DNA of 64,000 nucleotides from Thiocapsa roseopersicina. GTDB taxonomy: Bacteria; Pseudomonadota; Gammaproteobacteria; Chromatiales; Chromatiaceae. Below, one piece after another: positions 61,329 to 64,000 of the stretch; within the stretch, counting starts at the first letter, position 1; each line of letters starts with the position of its first letter. The translations under genes were made by a program, and so were the position numbers. The stretch covers positions 124,001 to 188,000 of the forward strand of contig NZ_FNNZ01000005.1 of the NCBI RefSeq assembly GCF_900106925.1, read 5' to 3'. The notes under the pieces are model-generated. The model was not told the origin of the DNA, ran no database searches, and saw nothing but the letters and a program-made list of their open reading frames with translations.

Positions 61329-61978
61329 GAGCGATACTCCTTCGGCAGATGATCAAGGAGCTTACGCACCACGGCGACGCCCTCGGCGGCGGTCGCGGCC
61401 ATGGCGTCGGCGCCGACCTCCCGCCACAGCTCGGTGTCGAAACGAAAGGGCGCGCCGCCCACCAGGATGAACGGACGACAACCGGCCCGATCCAACGCCT
61501 CTCGAACCGTTTTGATATGGAGCGCGGAGGGGAGCATCAAGACCGAGATCAGCAGCACGACGATGCCGTCGCGAACGACCCGACTGACCAGAGCCTCTCC
61601 GTCGACGGTTCCGTAGTCCTTCAGCTCGTAACCGCTGGCGCGCAGGACCGAATACACCATACGTTTTCCGAGCAGGTGATAGTCGTCGAGCACCGCGATC
61701 GCCATCGGAGGCTGATCCACTCGACCCGGATCGGACGGAGGCAGGATGGCGTCGACCATCTCCTCGCACATCCGACCGCTCATATAGACCTGCGACAGCG
61801 AAACCTCGCCGCGCTCCCATAGGTCTCCGATGCGCTCGAGAGACGGCACGACCAGGCGCTCGACGACATCGAGCCGGGCATCGGCCGCGGTCGAGCCTTC
61901 GAGCGTACGCTTCGCCGCGACGCGATCCATCGCCAGCAGTGCGTTGAGGAAGGTCTCGACCGGTTCCGACTGAGTCAT
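61325..61978 (-). CDS. Corrinoid-binding (B12) protein, methyltransferase type
   Basis: A 217-residue protein of the MtbC/MtaC/MetH-B12 type. A helical bundle cap (about 1-88, DVVERLVVPSLERIGDLWERGEVSLSQVYMSGRMCEEMVD) precedes a Rossmann-like B12 domain (about 90-215). The cobalt-ligating motif D-x-H-x-x-G is present as DDYHLLG (D99, H101, G104), followed by ALDRAGCRPFILVGGAPF, where SxL and GG motifs hold the nucleotide tail. It carries a methyl group between enzymes. The UroD-type gene follows with a 4-nt overlap. ATG at 61978. Confidence 0.92.
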   Translation of the reverse strand: MTQSEPVETFLNALLAMDRVAAKRTLEGSTAADARLDVVERLVVPSLERIGDLWERGEVSLSQVYMSGRMCEEMVDAILPPSDPGRVDQPPMAIAVLDDYHLLGKRMVYSVLRASGYELKDYGTVDGEALVSRVVRDGIVVLLISVLMLPSALHIKTVREALDRAGCRPFILVGGAPFRFDTELWREVGADAMAATAAEGVAVVRKLLDHLPKEYRS

Positions 61979-62316
61979 TGCTGCTTTCTCGACCTTTAGG
62001 TAGAGCATCACGTCGTGGTATCGCCAAGCACTCCCGGCATGAACGGCCGGTTCGCCTGGCGGCACGCAGGGAAGGTTTCGGCCATATTACCGGAAATCGA
62101 TCTTTTCCCCCTCGAGGTGACCAGCCGGGGACCATCGCAAGGCGAAGAACCCACGCGGATCGAATATTCCAGGAAAGTCATTGCGCCTTGTCAGGGAAAA
62201 GGCGACTCATCTGAACTAGTCTGCTAGACCGTAAAGGGGCGGGCGGCAGCGGTAGTGCATGTCCGGACCACGACCGGGCGCAGACCCGGCCCCAGCTCAC
62301 CTTCCGGAGCAACATC
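61979..62316. other. Divergent intergenic region
   Basis: A 338-bp gap that should hold both promoters for the corrinoid operon and the octaheme cytochrome. CGCCTT and AAGGCG (about 62183-62205) form a short hairpin with an 8-nt loop. I see no recognisable operator, riboswitch or gene. No cobalamin-riboswitch core was found. Confidence 0.4.
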
Positions 62317-63972
62317 ATGCGAGCCTCGATCGGCGTCCTCGCCGGCCTTCTTCTCATCGCACTCTTCAGCGCAAGCTCCGCTGCCCGGGATACCTGGCCG
62401 ACACCGCCCGCAACCGCCGTTCCGCCTCCCCAGATCTCGGGTCCGCTGCAAGGCGGCACCGCCGATCACACCAAATTCGACCAGCTTAAAGGGCCGTTCA
62501 GCTCAGGGCCCGAGGTCACCGTCGCCTGTCTGGGCTGCCATACCGAAGCCGGCGATCACTTCATGCGCAACATCCACTGGACCTGGTCCTACACCAACGA
62601 GGAGACCGGCCAACAGCTCGGCAAGCGCTATCTGATCAACAACTTCTGCACCAATTCGCGCGGGAACGAAGGCATGTGCGCCCAATGTCATGCCGGCTAC
62701 GGGTGGAAGGACGAGAACTTCGACTTCACCGACGAGACCAATATCGACTGTCTGGTCTGCCACGAGACCACCGGCACCTATTACAAGACGCCGAACAGCG
62801 CCGGCAATGCGGCCTGCTCGGTAATGTTCGAGGGCAAGCCGCCGATCGATCTGGCTGCGGTCGCACAGAGCGTGACGCTCCCACAACGCGCCAACTGCGG
62901 GGCCTGTCACTTCAACGGCGGCGGCGGCGACAACGTCAAGCATGGCGACCTCTCCTCGGCCCTAAAGAGCCCGCCGAGGACACTCGACGTCCACATGGGT
63001 GTCGACGGTCTGAACTTCGCCTGCACCGCCTGCCACATCACCAACCGCCATGTCTGGGCCGGCAGCCGCTACCAAGTCGTCTCCAAGGACACCGAGGGCA
63101 CGGGCAAGCCGGGCCAGCGCACCGACGTGGCCACCTGCGAGTCCTGTCACGGTCTGTCGCCGCATCCGGTGGACTCGCTCGCAGGCTTCAAGCTCAACGA
63201 TCACGTGCAGAGCATCGCCTGCCAGACCTGCCACATCCCCGAGATCGCACGCGGCGGGGTTGCAACCGTCGTCGATTGGGATTGGCGCACCGCGGGCAAG
63301 ACCAAGGACGGCGAGGGCTATCACGAGGAAGGCTACATTCAGGGCAACGGCAACCACCGTTACACCTACAAGTCGATCAAAGGCAACTTCACCTTCGACG
63401 AAAACTTTCCTCCGAGCTACGGCTGGTTCGATGGCCAGATGCTCTACACCACCATCGACACCAAGTTCGACCCGCAGGCCGAATCCATCGAGATCAACGG
63501 ATTCACCGGCTCGCGCGAGGATCCGAAATCCCGGATCTGGCCGTTCAAACGTATGCACACCTGGCAGCCCTACGACAAAGGCAACGGCACCCTGGTCTAC
63601 ACCCATCTGTGGGGTGAGGACGATGCCGCCTACTGGGGCAACTACGACATGGGCAAGTCCATCGCCAAGGGCATGGCCGATTTCGGACTGCCCTATTCAG
63701 GCGAGTTCGGCTTCATCCAGACCATCTCCTGGTGGCCGATCACCCACATGGTCGCACCCAAGGAGCAGGCACTGGGTTGCGGCGACTGCCATGCCCCGAC
63801 CGGCAGCCGTTTGGCCTCGGTCGAGGGCGTCTACATGCCGGGACGCGACCATAACCGCTGGCTCGACATCATCGGGACGCTTCTGGTCGCCGGCACCCTG
63901 GGCGGCATCCTCATCCACGGCCTGGTTCGCTTCTTCTCGCCGTCCCATGGCTCCAAGGGAGAGCAGCACTGA
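62317..63972 (+). CDS. Octaheme c-type cytochrome, tetrathionate reductase family
   Basis: A 551-residue periplasmic multiheme protein. A signal peptide covers about 1-23 (SASSAA). Eight CxxCH motifs begin at residues 71, 121, 145, 194, 236, 274, 302 and 488. The layout (seven within 235 residues, a long gap and a last one) and LGCHTEAGDHFMRNIHWTWSY match the octaheme tetrathionate reductase family; Shewanella OTR reduces tetrathionate, nitrite and hydroxylamine in vitro. A C-terminal helix (about 518-540, IIGTLLVAGTLGGILIHGLV) anchors it to the membrane. GGAG precedes the ATG. Its TGA overlaps the next ATG, so a partner follows. In a sulfur bacterium a thiosulfate/tetrathionate role is attractive but not shown. 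Confidence 0.93.
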   Translation: MRASIGVLAGLLLIALFSASSAARDTWPTPPATAVPPPQISGPLQGGTADHTKFDQLKGPFSSGPEVTVACLGCHTEAGDHFMRNIHWTWSYTNEETGQQLGKRYLINNFCTNSRGNEGMCAQCHAGYGWKDENFDFTDETNIDCLVCHETTGTYYKTPNSAGNAACSVMFEGKPPIDLAAVAQSVTLPQRANCGACHFNGGGGDNVKHGDLSSALKSPPRTLDVHMGVDGLNFACTACHITNRHVWAGSRYQVVSKDTEGTGKPGQRTDVATCESCHGLSPHPVDSLAGFKLNDHVQSIACQTCHIPEIARGGVATVVDWDWRTAGKTKDGEGYHEEGYIQGNGNHRYTYKSIKGNFTFDENFPPSYGWFDGQMLYTTIDTKFDPQAESIEINGFTGSREDPKSRIWPFKRMHTWQPYDKGNGTLVYTHLWGEDDAAYWGNYDMGKSIAKGMADFGLPYSGEFGFIQTISWWPITHMVAPKEQALGCGDCHAPTGSRLASVEGVYMPGRDHNRWLDIIGTLLVAGTLGGILIHGLVRFFSPSHGSKGEQH

Positions 63973-64000
63973 TGGCCACACGCCGCGTCAAGATCTTCAG
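63972..64000 (+). CDS. Start of a gene running off the window, probable cytochrome partner
   Basis: Only nine codons are visible (MATRRVKIF). The ATG overlaps the octaheme cytochrome stop (TGATG), so it is translationally coupled. In other gammaproteobacteria the gene after this cytochrome type is often a cytochrome b561-like membrane subunit; here that is an inference from position only. Confidence 0.35.

Overview
The window is high-GC gammaproteobacterial chromosome. The best fit is a purple sulfur bacterium of the family Chromatiaceae (Thiocapsa-like). This is inferred from the gene mix (octaheme tetrathionate-reductase-type cytochrome, cytochrome c4, aerobic HemF, corrinoid/UroD-type methyltransferase genes), the codon bias and the short tandem repeats between genes. 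No rRNA, tRNA, CRISPR array, insertion sequence or prophage was recognised.

Layout. 1-4.8 kb: a small unknown protein, MtfA peptidase, a copper-delivery pair (Sco1-like and PCuAC), diheme cytochrome c4 and an EEP-fold hydrolase. 4.9-10.3 kb: a zinc-ribbon unknown, a REC-REC-GGDEF-EAL protein that looks catalytically dead, and thiC behind a TPP riboswitch. 10.5-24.2 kb: typA, pip, dtd, a penicillin-acylase-type hydrolase, hemF, an orphan MbcA/ParS-type protein and the conserved gmk-rpoZ-spoT block. 22.7-29.9 kb: a surface-glycan island with a pyruvyl transferase, an ABC-exporter-like membrane domain without ATPase, three sulfotransferase genes (one with two sulfotransferase domains) and a GT4 glycosyltransferase. 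The last four genes overlap by about 4 nt each.

30-43.3 kb is housekeeping: yicC; Ser/Thr kinase, rph, rdgB, yggS, proC, yggT, yggU and a DUF4426 gene; pyrE; argB, algC, dut and coaBC on the minus strand; radC. 43.3-58.5 kb holds a DCC-family protein, a vapBC toxin-antitoxin pair with a clear promoter/operator, a PEP-mutase-family enzyme, a truncated HExxH peptidase remnant, a CPA1 antiporter, a DUF3611 membrane protein, tamB, glycine-zipper envelope proteins, a saccharopine-dehydrogenase-like protein and two alpha/beta hydrolases.

58.6-64 kb is the most unusual part. A corrinoid protein, a UroD/MtaA-type methyltransferase gene broken by one in-frame TAA, and a DUF1638-like/GAF/GGDEF protein form a tight minus-strand operon. 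This suggests cobalamin-dependent methyl transfer linked to cyclic-di-GMP signalling. Divergent to it lies an octaheme cytochrome c whose stop overlaps the start of the next gene, which runs off the window.

Two other structural signals stand out. One is a family of about 85-bp inverted-repeat elements ending in TTAAACCGCG/CGCGGTTTAA; four copies were found, each touching the end of a gene. The other is a pair of short tandem repeats (8 x 7 bp upstream of pip, 7 x 8 bp between yicC and the kinase gene).
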